Shown in pieces: positions 9,991 to 17,455 of a stretch of DNA of 64,000 bases. The DNA is from Nostoc sp. FACHB-152 (GTDB taxonomy: Bacteria > Cyanobacteriota > Cyanobacteriia > Cyanobacteriales > Nostocaceae): positions 155,395 to 219,394 of the forward strand of contig NZ_JACJRV010000007.1 in NCBI RefSeq assembly GCF_014697475.1. The letters are read 5' to 3'. Under the pieces are notes generated by a model. That model was not told the DNA's origin and did not search any database. It worked only from the letters and a program-made list of their open reading frames with translations. The position numbers were made by a program, and so were the translations under genes. Every line of letters begins with the position of its first letter. Position 1 is the first letter of the stretch.

Positions 9991-10899
9991 CTATTCAAAG
10001 ACCTTGTTTCGCCAGGGTACTGGGTCAACAGATTGCCCGTTGACATATAAACCCCAATGCAAATGCGGCCCTGTAGATGCACCTGTTGAACCCACTCCGC
10101 CAATTAATTGACCAGCTTTCACTAAATCGCCTTCCTTCACGTTAATGCGACTTAGATGCATAAATATGCTTGTCACGCCTTGACCGTGGTCTATGCCTAC
10201 TACATTACCGTGAACTCGGAAGCCTTGTGATACTTTGCCAACCAATGCAACTCGCCCAGAGGCTGGGGCAGTTACAGGCGAACCTGCGGCTCCTGCGTAG
10301 TCAACGCCACGATGATAGTAGTCTGTTGCAAATTTACCATTATAGTAACGGCGCACGCCATAAATTGTGCTAATCCTGGCTTTACTTGGGGCTATAAACT
10401 TACCATTCCAATATTTTTCTGGTGTTTGTAAGGCTTTAAATGCTGCTACACGCTTGAGTTCATATTCGGTGGCTCCATCAGCAGATTTCCCTGGTGGTAG
10501 AGTAATGCGTTGTATAGGGAATTTCCGAGGGCGTACTTTCACTGCCAAATTTTTGACTTGACCATCCCCAAAAATTTTCACAGTTCTGGTTCCTGCGGGT
10601 TCTAGCGGAGTTGTGGGGATAAATGCTCGATATTTATTTGGTGCAACGGCAAAGGCTGGGTAGGCTTTTTCGCCAACAGTTATTTTTGGTTGGTTGGCAT
10701 CATTTTGGCTATCTACATCAATGATTACAGATAGCGTATCTCCTAACTGAGGATTAGTGGGAGATACTTGCACTTGCAAAGCTTCTACAGGCAATGCCAA
10801 GGTTACGGGTAAAAATGTTAATATTCCCAAGAACAAATTTGTGGTATTGCGGCTCACTTGCCTACTTTGAGAACTTCTAGCGCGATTATCGATAGTCAT
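9991..10899 (-). CDS. M23 (LytM-type) peptidase, secreted
   Basis: 302 residues. A hydrophobic signal segment lies near residues 20-40. A central beta-rich region is followed by a C-terminal M23 domain with the zinc ligands and catalytic residues in YHRGVDYAG (His, Asp) and HLHWGLYVNG (His279, His281). Such proteins cleave peptidoglycan cross-bridges or activate amidases in the periplasm. No coiled coil is seen, so it is not a typical EnvC/NlpD protein. Monocistronic, with about 110 bp to the ComFB gene. Confidence 0.9.
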   Translation of the reverse strand: MTIDNRARSSQSRQVSRNTTNLFLGILTFLPVTLALPVEALQVQVSPTNPQLGDTLSVIIDVDSQNDANQPKITVGEKAYPAFAVAPNKYRAFIPTTPLEPAGTRTVKIFGDGQVKNLAVKVRPRKFPIQRITLPPGKSADGATEYELKRVAAFKALQTPEKYWNGKFIAPSKARISTIYGVRRYYNGKFATDYYHRGVDYAGAAGSPVTAPASGRVALVGKVSQGFRVHGNVVGIDHGQGVTSIFMHLSRINVKEGDLVKAGQLIGGVGSTGASTGPHLHWGLYVNGQSVDPVPWRNKVFE

Positions 10900-11281
10900 A
10901 ATAACTAATAGAACAATCCTTTACTTTTGCTGACAGACAGACTATGCGATAAGTACTAGGGTTCCTGAACCACAGCAGATAATTGTAAATACATAATATT
11001 CTGATATTTGATGGTTTTAATAGATATTCTAGGCAATAATATATACTTATTTTTAATTGATCGCCAATGATAATCATTAACTTTAATATATGTTAAACCA
11101 ATCAACACTTGTGGCTTGTATAGAAGCCTGAGACTTAAACCTCTACATTTTGTTAAAGCGATGGCAAGACCCCTGGGAAGGGTATTCTAAATTTTGAACT
11201 GCTAATTTAGCATCTTAAAATTTCGATATCTCAACCAGAAAAAGGTTTATCCACAATTATTAAGTTTGTTAAAGTAGAACA
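10900..11281. other. 382-bp intergenic stretch, no gene seen
   Basis: AT-rich DNA between two minus-strand genes. Short frames here have biased composition. The M23 promoter is expected near 10910-11000, but no convincing box pair was found. Confidence 0.4.
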
Positions 11282-12259
11282 TCAGCCAAACCATGCTAGC
11301 CAAAAAGGTAATGCGATAAATAATCCTACAAATGTTAAGGCAATACTGCTAGCTAATAAGTTACGATCCAAGTCATAAACTTCTGCCAAAATTAACACAG
11401 AAAGACCCGTTGGTGTTCCAGACATTAACACTAAGATAAGCCTGTGTTCACCAGTTACCCCTAAAAAAGTTGCACCTAATCCTACTAATATAGGAACAAT
11501 AAATACTTTTAATACGCTGGCAACAGAAGCAATCTTTAAACTTTTCCAGCCTGTGATTGTTCTTAGGCGCAAACCTACAAGTACCAAGGCTAAGGCAATC
11601 ACTACCCAGACAGCTTGTTCTAATCCTGATTCTACTATCGCTGGCAACTCAATAAACTGAGTACTTAAGCCCAAAAAAAATGTCCACAAACTCGGAACAG
11701 TTATTAAATCTCGTAATTGAATCCACCAATGATTATCGGTGTGACTCTTACCAAAATAGCTAGCAATTAAAACAGCTATGCCATAAGTCCCTACAACGTT
11801 GTTAGTCACACTGAATAATACTGCCCAGTCATTGTTTGTGGGACTAGTTAATACTTGTGTGAGTGTTAATCCTACAAAACCCGTATTGCCTAAGATTGTA
11901 GCCAGAATAAAACTGCCTAAACTGGCTCGCATAAAGGGAATGTCGATCGCCAACTCGGAATTTGCTACATCTGGCTGTTGTTGTTGGCTTTTGAACCATT
12001 GTAAACCTTGCCAAATACATAGTGCTAAGACCAGACTCAGCAATAATACTCCAATTGCAACTCCAGGTATGAGTACGCCATGAGATAAGTCAGTGTGACG
12101 TGCCAAAACCAAAATTTGTAATGGTACTCCTACCCAGTAAAGTCCATTACCTAGCCACTTGAAAATTTTATCTGGGGTGAATTTAGATATTAAGAGTCCT
12201 ATACCTACCCAAATTAGAAATGGAGTATAGGCATGAATCAGGCTGTCAATCATTGTCAC
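11282..12259 (-). CDS. AEC-family permease (auxin efflux carrier-like)
   Basis: 325 residues, almost entirely hydrophobic, with about ten membrane helices in two halves. SVTNNVVGTYGIAVLIAS in the first half and MSGTPTGLSVLILAEVYDLD in the second resemble the conserved helix breaks of AEC carriers. Bacterial members export or exchange organic acids or amino-acid derivatives; the substrate is unknown. Two starts are possible, GTG at 12259 and ATG at 12253. AAGG upstream suits the first better. Confidence 0.82.
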   Translation of the reverse strand: MTMIDSLIHAYTPFLIWVGIGLLISKFTPDKIFKWLGNGLYWVGVPLQILVLARHTDLSHGVLIPGVAIGVLLLSLVLALCIWQGLQWFKSQQQQPDVANSELAIDIPFMRASLGSFILATILGNTGFVGLTLTQVLTSPTNNDWAVLFSVTNNVVGTYGIAVLIASYFGKSHTDNHWWIQLRDLITVPSLWTFFLGLSTQFIELPAIVESGLEQAVWVVIALALVLVGLRLRTITGWKSLKIASVASVLKVFIVPILVGLGATFLGVTGEHRLILVLMSGTPTGLSVLILAEVYDLDRNLLASSIALTFVGLFIALPFWLAWFG

Positions 12260-12430
12260 GCGGCACCTTGGTTGAGGTGTCAGAATGGTTGCTGTTGCTC
12301 GTAAACCAGCACAGCCTTCTTAATTATTATTGAAGGTGAACCTTTCGTGACTTTTTGTGTAGAAAAAATTTAGCGATCGCTAGGCAACTGCCATGAAAGT
12401 ACAGCGTGATTTGGCATAGATAAATAAAAA

Positions 12431-12450
12431 AAGGTAGGAAGCCCTACCTT
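12431..12450 (-). terminator. Rho-independent terminator of the devBCA-type operon
   Basis: Stem AAGGTAGG / CCTACCTT with a 4-nt loop, followed on the minus strand by TTTTTTTATTT. It lies 127 bp downstream of the ATPase gene stop. A-runs on the other side could make it work in both directions. Confidence 0.75.
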
Positions 12451-12576
12451 GAACCCAAAAAAAAGCATTTTGTAACCAAATACGATATTTACTCTTACAT
12501 ATAGGTGTGACGGCAATATTGCAAACTCACGACAAACGTATGAATAATTACTCAATTTAACTAAATGCTGATTTTA

Positions 12577-13284
12577 CTAGCATTTGAGCATTTTACTTCC
12601 TGCTGCTTGCACAAGAGAGCCGTCCTCCATATGAACGATGCGATCGGCAATGTCTAAAATGCGGTTGTCATGAGTCACCATCAAGATGGTGCAATGCCTT
12701 TCTTTAGCTAGTCTTTGCATAAGGTTCACTACGTCTCGGCCTGATTGACTATCAAGGGCGGCGGTTGGTTCATCGGCTAAGACGATTTTAGGGTAACTTA
12801 CCAAAGCACGAGCGATCGCTACTCGCTGTTTTTGCCCTCCCGACAGTTTATCAGGATAATAATGTAGGCGATTACCTAAGCCTACCTGCTCTAGCATCCC
12901 AGTTGAGCGGATTTGCATCTCTTGTGGATCAATGTGCTGATGCAATTCCAAGCCCATTTTGACATTTTGGAGTGCTGTTAAACTTCCATGCAAGTTATGA
13001 GCTTGGAAAATATAACCATTATGGCGGCGTATCTGTACTAATTGTTCTGCGCTGGCACCGCAAAGTTCTTGCCCTAAAACTTGTAAGCTGCCAAACTGTG
13101 AAGATCGCAACCCACCAACTAAGGTTAATAGAGTCGTTTTTCCTGACCCAGATGGCCCTGTCAATATAATAATTTCACCAGCATTAATCTCTAAGTTGAT
13201 ATTAAATAATACTTGTTTACGTAATGTGCCGTAACCAAAATAATGGTTGAGATTATAGATAGAAATAATGGGTTTGCTCACCAT
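12577..13284 (-). CDS. devA: DevA-type ABC transporter ATPase
   Basis: 235 residues with Walker A GPSGSGKTTLL, Q-loop, signature LSGGQKQRVAIARAL, Walker B IVLADEPTAALD and the switch His in VTHDNR. It belongs to the DevA/MacB-like group that powers exporters working with a membrane fusion protein. In Anabaena, DevBCA with an outer-membrane TolC-type channel exports heterocyst glycolipids; genomes carry several paralogues, and which one this is cannot be told here. It is the third gene of a devB-devC-devA order, 69 bp after the permease. Confidence 0.88.
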   Translation of the reverse strand: MVSKPIISIYNLNHYFGYGTLRKQVLFNINLEINAGEIIILTGPSGSGKTTLLTLVGGLRSSQFGSLQVLGQELCGASAEQLVQIRRHNGYIFQAHNLHGSLTALQNVKMGLELHQHIDPQEMQIRSTGMLEQVGLGNRLHYYPDKLSGGQKQRVAIARALVSYPKIVLADEPTAALDSQSGRDVVNLMQRLAKERHCTILMVTHDNRILDIADRIVHMEDGSLVQAAGSKMLKC

Positions 13285-13353
13285 GAATAATTTGTAATTA
13301 AATCGGTTTTTGATGCTTATTCGCTACAAATGAAAAATGACCAATAACAATTT

Positions 13354-14529
13354 TTAAAACATATCAGCAGGGTCGGCAGATTGCAGCTTGCGTGTAGCGA
13401 TTATTCCTGAAATAGCGCACATAATAAAAGTTAAAATTATGACTTGCACGCCTCTAATTAAAGTCATATACATTGGTAAATTTGTGGCAGCACGAGTTAT
13501 CTGATAAAGTCCCAAAGAGACTACTACACCAGGTAGAAAACCTAAGAGTGCTAAAATTAATGCCTCTTCAAAAACTATGCTTAGTAAATAGTAATTGCGA
13601 TACCCAATAGCTTTAAATGTGGCATATTCTTTTATATGGGCATTAACATCTGTAGAAAGGACTTGATAAACAATAATTACTCCTACTACAAAACCCATTG
13701 ATACACCTAAGCTAAAAATAAATCCTATGGGTGAATTTGTTCGCCAAAAGTTATTCTCAAATTCGATAAATTCGGCATGAGTTAGCACTTTCACATCATC
13801 TCGAAGATGTGCTTTTAATGCTGTTGTCACCTGTTGTGCATCGTAGCCAGGTTTTATCTGAATCAAGCCCAAGCTGATACTGTTGGATTGTCTTCTAGAA
13901 AATATTCGCAAAAAGTTCTGATCGCTGGTAATCAGGCTACCATCTGCCCCAAAGGAAGCACCAACTTTAAATAATCCCGTTATTTTAATTGTGCGCTGTT
14001 CTATTTCTGTGGTGAGGATTTGACCTTGATCAATTTGGGCGATCGCTTGTTGATATTCGCCTCTCGCACCGCGATCAAATAGGACATTATCAGGTAGTTT
14101 GAGTGCCTGTAATTGTTGGTTGACATCGGGTAAATCAAAGGCTGGCTTATCTGGATTGAAACCGATAACTAACACTCCTGTTTCAAGTCGCGTTTGGGGG
14201 TTCTTCCAGATACTATTACTGAAATACATTGGTTCTGCTGATTTTACGCCCGGTACATCCATCGCTTGGTACAATCGCCGTCGCGAAAACGACGACATAC
14301 TTTGTAGGTTACGGGCTTGAGGACTAATTAATACGATGTCTGCTTCTAAACTCCGATGCAGTCTAGTATTACTGTCATACAGTGCAGTTTCAAAGCCAAG
14401 CTGCATGAACATCAACACATCAGCAAACGCAATACCTGATAATGCCACCAAAAGACGACTTTTTTCATGACTCAGTTGCAGCCATCCTAACGGTGTTCGT
14501 CGCTGCATTTGTTTGATTAATCCCATCAT
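13354..14529 (-). CDS. devC: DevC-type ABC transporter permease
   Basis: About 391 residues from the ATG at 14527-14529; a TTG 30 bases upstream would add ten residues. One N-terminal membrane helix (SRLLVALSGIAFADVLMFMQLGF) is followed by a large periplasmic domain and three C-terminal helices, the FtsX/MacB fold. EYATFKAIGYRNYYLLSIVFEEA is a family-typical coupling segment. It forms the membrane part of the DevBCA exporter with the flanking genes. Confidence 0.87.
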   Translation of the reverse strand: MMGLIKQMQRRTPLGWLQLSHEKSRLLVALSGIAFADVLMFMQLGFETALYDSNTRLHRSLEADIVLISPQARNLQSMSSFSRRRLYQAMDVPGVKSAEPMYFSNSIWKNPQTRLETGVLVIGFNPDKPAFDLPDVNQQLQALKLPDNVLFDRGARGEYQQAIAQIDQGQILTTEIEQRTIKITGLFKVGASFGADGSLITSDQNFLRIFSRRQSNSISLGLIQIKPGYDAQQVTTALKAHLRDDVKVLTHAEFIEFENNFWRTNSPIGFIFSLGVSMGFVVGVIIVYQVLSTDVNAHIKEYATFKAIGYRNYYLLSIVFEEALILALLGFLPGVVVSLGLYQITRAATNLPMYMTLIRGVQVIILTFIMCAISGIIATRKLQSADPADMF

Positions 14530-14579
14530 AGTTAAGTGCTGAGTGGAGAGAGTTAACAAGTAATAAAAATCGTCTGTTT

Positions 14580-14600
14580 CCTGTAACCTGTAACCTGTAA
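14580..14600. repeat. STRR, 3 x CCTGTAA
   Basis: Three perfect tandem copies of the heptamer CCTGTAA, followed by CCTATTC, between the devB-type and devC-type genes. Heptanucleotide repeats of this kind are a hallmark of heterocystous cyanobacteria. Confidence 0.85.
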
Positions 14601-14615
14601 CCTATTCCCTCTTTG

Positions 14616-15914
14616 TCAAATTTCGATTACTACTTTGATTTGCATGTTGCTGAGGCTGGCAGATTTTTTGCTGGATGCTTGATCTAGGTGGATATACACT
14701 TCTACGACTCTGTTATCAATGTTGCTAATGGGATCGGTATTAACTAGATTCTGCCGCCGTACTTGTAAGCCTTTGCGTTCTACTGTTCCCTGCAATTCAA
14801 TCGGTAAAAAATCACCAACTATTTGCACTTTCTGTCCTGGACTGATTTTGCCAATATCACTTTCGTAAACTTCAGCTACTGCATACATCTGATTTGTCTG
14901 TCCAATATCGGCTATCCCATTGTTGTCTACTAATTCTCCTGGACGGGTGTGGATTTCAAATACTTGACCATCTTGGGGCGATCGCACGTAAGCTTGTTGT
15001 AGATTTGCTTTAGCTCGATTCATCGTTGCGATCGCACGGCTAACTTCTGCTTGGGCTGCTTCTACATCGACTTTCGGGACTTCGGTAATTTTGTCTAGTG
15101 TGGCTGTGGCTTCTTTGATTTGCTGTTGACTAGCCGCTTGAATGCGCTTTAATTGGGCTTGGGCTTCTTGTAAATTTTTTTGGGCAGTTTCCAGGTTTAA
15201 GCGTTTGCCATCTCTTTGGGAGGCAGCAATTGCACCTTCTTGATAAAGTGCTTGATAACGCTTGTCTTCTGCGGCGGCGTTTTGGACTTCGGCTTGTAAG
15301 CGGGCTACTGTGGCAGTTTGGGCAGCAATATCACCTTGACGTTCTGCTTCTAGACGGGCAATTGTCGCTGTTTGGGCAGTCACTTCGCCACGTTTTGCCC
15401 CTGCTTTGATGCGGTTGAGGTTGGCTTGGGCTACTTTTACTTGTTCTTGTGCTTCTTTAAATGCTGCTTCTAAGCGATCGCGATTGTCTAAAATGGCAAT
15501 TACTTGCCCTGCTTTTACCTTATCCCCTTCATTTATTAATAGTTGTTCTACTCGACTAGGTTCTGTGGATGTCGAAGCCGAGAGTTTAATAACTTTTCCT
15601 TTGGGTTCAATTCGCCCTAATGCTGTGACTGTTTTAATTTCTGACTGTAGTGATGCTTGTATTTGTGTCTTTTGATTAGCAGCTTCTCGAAATTTTAATA
15701 CCGTAAAAATACTGCTGCCAATGACAGTTAAAGTTACAAGAATCGCTATAAAAATTGGTGGACGTAAAATCGATAGAAACGATATGGAACCGTCTAGCTT
15801 TGAGTTTTGCACAATAGCATACCTTTGTAGCAATTCCAAATTGGTTTTTAAATCAGGGAAAAAATAAATTTTGGTAAATGTCTTAACCCAGTTTGGATGT
15901 ATAGCTAAATGCAA
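14616..15914 (-). CDS. devB: DevB/HlyD-type membrane fusion protein
   Basis: About 432 residues. One N-terminal membrane helix (PPIFIAILVTLTVIGSSIF) is followed by a lipoyl-like half (NEGDKVKAGQVIAILDNRD), an Ala/Gln-rich coiled-coil hairpin of roughly 150 residues, the second lipoyl half (VRSPQDGQVFEIHTRPGE) and a beta-barrel. It links the inner-membrane DevC/DevA complex to an outer-membrane channel. The open frame offers only non-ATG starts (TTG at 15914, or TTG at about 15839), so the N-terminus is uncertain. First gene of the operon. Confidence 0.87.
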   Translation of the reverse strand: MHLAIHPNWVKTFTKIYFFPDLKTNLELLQRYAIVQNSKLDGSISFLSILRPPIFIAILVTLTVIGSSIFTVLKFREAANQKTQIQASLQSEIKTVTALGRIEPKGKVIKLSASTSTEPSRVEQLLINEGDKVKAGQVIAILDNRDRLEAAFKEAQEQVKVAQANLNRIKAGAKRGEVTAQTATIARLEAERQGDIAAQTATVARLQAEVQNAAAEDKRYQALYQEGAIAASQRDGKRLNLETAQKNLQEAQAQLKRIQAASQQQIKEATATLDKITEVPKVDVEAAQAEVSRAIATMNRAKANLQQAYVRSPQDGQVFEIHTRPGELVDNNGIADIGQTNQMYAVAEVYESDIGKISPGQKVQIVGDFLPIELQGTVERKGLQVRRQNLVNTDPISNIDNRVVEVYIHLDQASSKKSASLSNMQIKVVIEI

Positions 15915-15967
15915 AGAGATTAAAGCATATGAAGCTTAAATATCAGGAACAGTAATGTTTTTACCTC

Positions 15968-15995
15968 CTGCCCTCTGCCGCCTGCCTTCTGCCTT
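15968..15995. repeat. STRR, 4 x CTGCCYT-type heptamers
   Basis: CTGCCCT, CTGCCGC, CTGCCTT, CTGCCTT in tandem, in the leader of the devBCA-type operon between the promoter and the first gene. Confidence 0.8.
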
Positions 15996-16026
15996 CTGAT
16001 GTAGATGCTCAACGGGGAATGACAAA

Positions 16027-16081
16027 ACTAAACCGTATAGTTATATAATTTGAATTATACTAAACCGATTAGTTTAGTCAA
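16027..16081 (-). promoter_or_regulatory. Promoter of the devBCA-type operon with two candidate TetR operators
   Basis: On the minus strand TTGACT (16081-16076), a 16-bp spacer and TATAAT (16059-16054) form a near-consensus housekeeping promoter. The spacer is filled by the perfect inverted repeat ACTAAAC-CGATTA-GTTTAGT (16059-16078). A second copy, ACTAAACCGTATAGTT, lies at 16027-16042, 32 bp from the first, sharing ACTAAACCG and TAGTT. The likely transcription start falls between the two. The divergent TetR gene begins 117 bp away, so binding here would repress the exporter and perhaps the regulator itself. Confidence 0.72.
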
Positions 16082-16194
16082 GCGATCGCCAAACAGTATT
16101 AACTATTTAAAGGCATAGCTGGCTTTACTTTCGAGTAAGTTGTTACAGCTAAAGAAAATTTTCAGACTGTTGGCAAAATCAGGATTATTGCAAA

Positions 16195-16812
16195 ATGGCA
16201 CGTCCAAGAGTGGGAGAAACTGACCGTTCTAATTCGACAGAGAAAGTCGAAAAAATTCTGCAAGGGGCAATGCAGGAGTTTCTTGCCCACGGCTATGCAG
16301 CTACTAGTATGGATAAAGTAGCAGAGGCAGCAGGAGTTTCTAAAGCCACGGTATACAGCCATTTTCAAGATAAACAGGGTCTATTTCGGGCATTAATAGA
16401 GAAACTGGCAAGAAAGCGGTTTCAGTCAATTTTAGGGACGTACCCTCTCCAAGGAGAACCTTATATTGTGTTGCGGCGGCTAGCAAAGACTGCATTAGAT
16501 CAGATGGTTAACGACCAGGAATATCAGGCATTTGAACGGTTGTTGATGGGTGAGTCAGCCAGATTTCCCGAATTAGCCCAAGTTTTTATCGCTAGCATTG
16601 CCAAACCAGCGATAGATACTATCAGTAAATATTTAGCATCGCGTTCTGAATTGAATATACCTGACCCAGAGGCGACAGCTAGAATACTTATTGGTTCACT
16701 GGTGCATTTTGTGATGACGCAAGAGATTATGCACGGTAAGAATATTATGCCAATGGAGAGCGATCGCCTGATTGATGCCTTAACCCATCTCATTGTTAAT
16801 TGTGCTGAATAA
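16195..16812 (+). CDS. TetR-family transcriptional regulator of the devBCA-type operon
   Basis: 205 residues. The N-terminal helix-turn-helix is textbook TetR (GAMQEFLAHGYAATSMDKVAEAAGVSKATVYSHFQDKQGLFRALI, about residues 24-68). The C-terminal half is a helical ligand-binding and dimer domain. It is divergent from the exporter operon, whose promoter holds two similar palindromes. By analogy with TetR/exporter pairs it should be a ligand-released repressor; the ligand is unknown. Confidence 0.9.
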   Translation: MARPRVGETDRSNSTEKVEKILQGAMQEFLAHGYAATSMDKVAEAAGVSKATVYSHFQDKQGLFRALIEKLARKRFQSILGTYPLQGEPYIVLRRLAKTALDQMVNDQEYQAFERLLMGESARFPELAQVFIASIAKPAIDTISKYLASRSELNIPDPEATARILIGSLVHFVMTQEIMHGKNIMPMESDRLIDALTHLIVNCAE

Positions 16813-16827
16813 CTTTCAACAAATACA

Positions 16828-16855
16828 GGCAATAGGCAATAGGTAATAGGCAAAA
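16828..16855. repeat. STRR, 4 x GGCAATA-type heptamers
   Basis: GGCAATA, GGCAATA, GGTAATA, GGCAAAA in tandem directly after the TetR gene. Confidence 0.8.
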
Positions 16856-16977
16856 GGGCAATAAGATAAGAAATTGTATTTCTTTGATATTTTGCTAGTG
16901 CGTCACCGCGCTAGTGACAGGCACACATCCTGAAAATTTAAAGTTTTGCCTGAATAAAACTTTATGTCAGTATACAA

Positions 16978-17128
16978 ATTACCTACAGTATACGTACTCT
17001 TTCTATATATTTGCTGTTTAAATATATAGCCTATATGTATTCATAGAAAATCTACTGAGTAGTATAAAACACGTGACAACATCAATTTAAGCAGTTAATA
17101 TATAACTTGATATATCACTTGTTATATC
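16978..17128. promoter_or_regulatory. Repeated motifs upstream of the XRE gene, candidate operators
   Basis: CAGTATAC (palindromic core GTATAC) occurs at 16978-16985 and 16996-17003, 18 bp apart. Nearer the gene ACTTGATATATC and ACTTGTTATATC stand in tandem at 17105-17128, 27 bp before the start. Such paired sites are common autoregulatory targets of XRE regulators. No reporter or footprint is implied, and AT-rich chance repeats are possible. Confidence 0.35.
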
Positions 17129-17155
17129 CATCGGATTAATGTGATGGAAAGTTGA

Positions 17156-17398
17156 ATGTCAATTTCAAAAAAAATAATAATTGAACAACCTAAAGTTGGG
17201 CAACTTATCCAAGATATTAGGCTGTTAATGGGACTAACTCAAGAAGAATTTGCCCTAATTCTTGGTGTAACTTTCCCAACTGTAAATCGTTGGGAAAATG
17301 GACACACTAAGCCTTCAAGACTGGCTGTAAAGCAGATTGAAGGTTTAATAGAAAAGTTAGGCGAACCAGGCGATATTCTTTTGTCTAAATACGAATAG
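17156..17398 (+). CDS. XRE-family helix-turn-helix regulator, 80 residues
   Basis: A single Cro/C1-type domain at about residues 14-70, with the recognition helix in LTQEEFALILGVTFPTVNRWENGHTKPS. The start ATG lies at 17156. It is first in a co-directional series with the vWA, tubulin-like and coiled-coil genes; 57 bp separate it from the vWA start. Such small regulators usually control their own operon. Confidence 0.85.
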   Translation: MSISKKIIIEQPKVGQLIQDIRLLMGLTQEEFALILGVTFPTVNRWENGHTKPSRLAVKQIEGLIEKLGEPGDILLSKYE

Positions 17399-17455
17399 AC
17401 AGATGATTTATAAGATTTGGAGAGTCATAATTTATATGGCTGGAGATTTGTATTG

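Noticed and set aside
12370..12555. 61-residue minus-strand frame after the devA-type gene
   Set aside because: It runs through the operon terminator hairpin.
16895..16922. GCTAGTGCGTCACCGCGCTAGTGAC as a terminator of the TetR gene
   Set aside because: Only a 5-bp stem and no T-run; more likely a short repeat.
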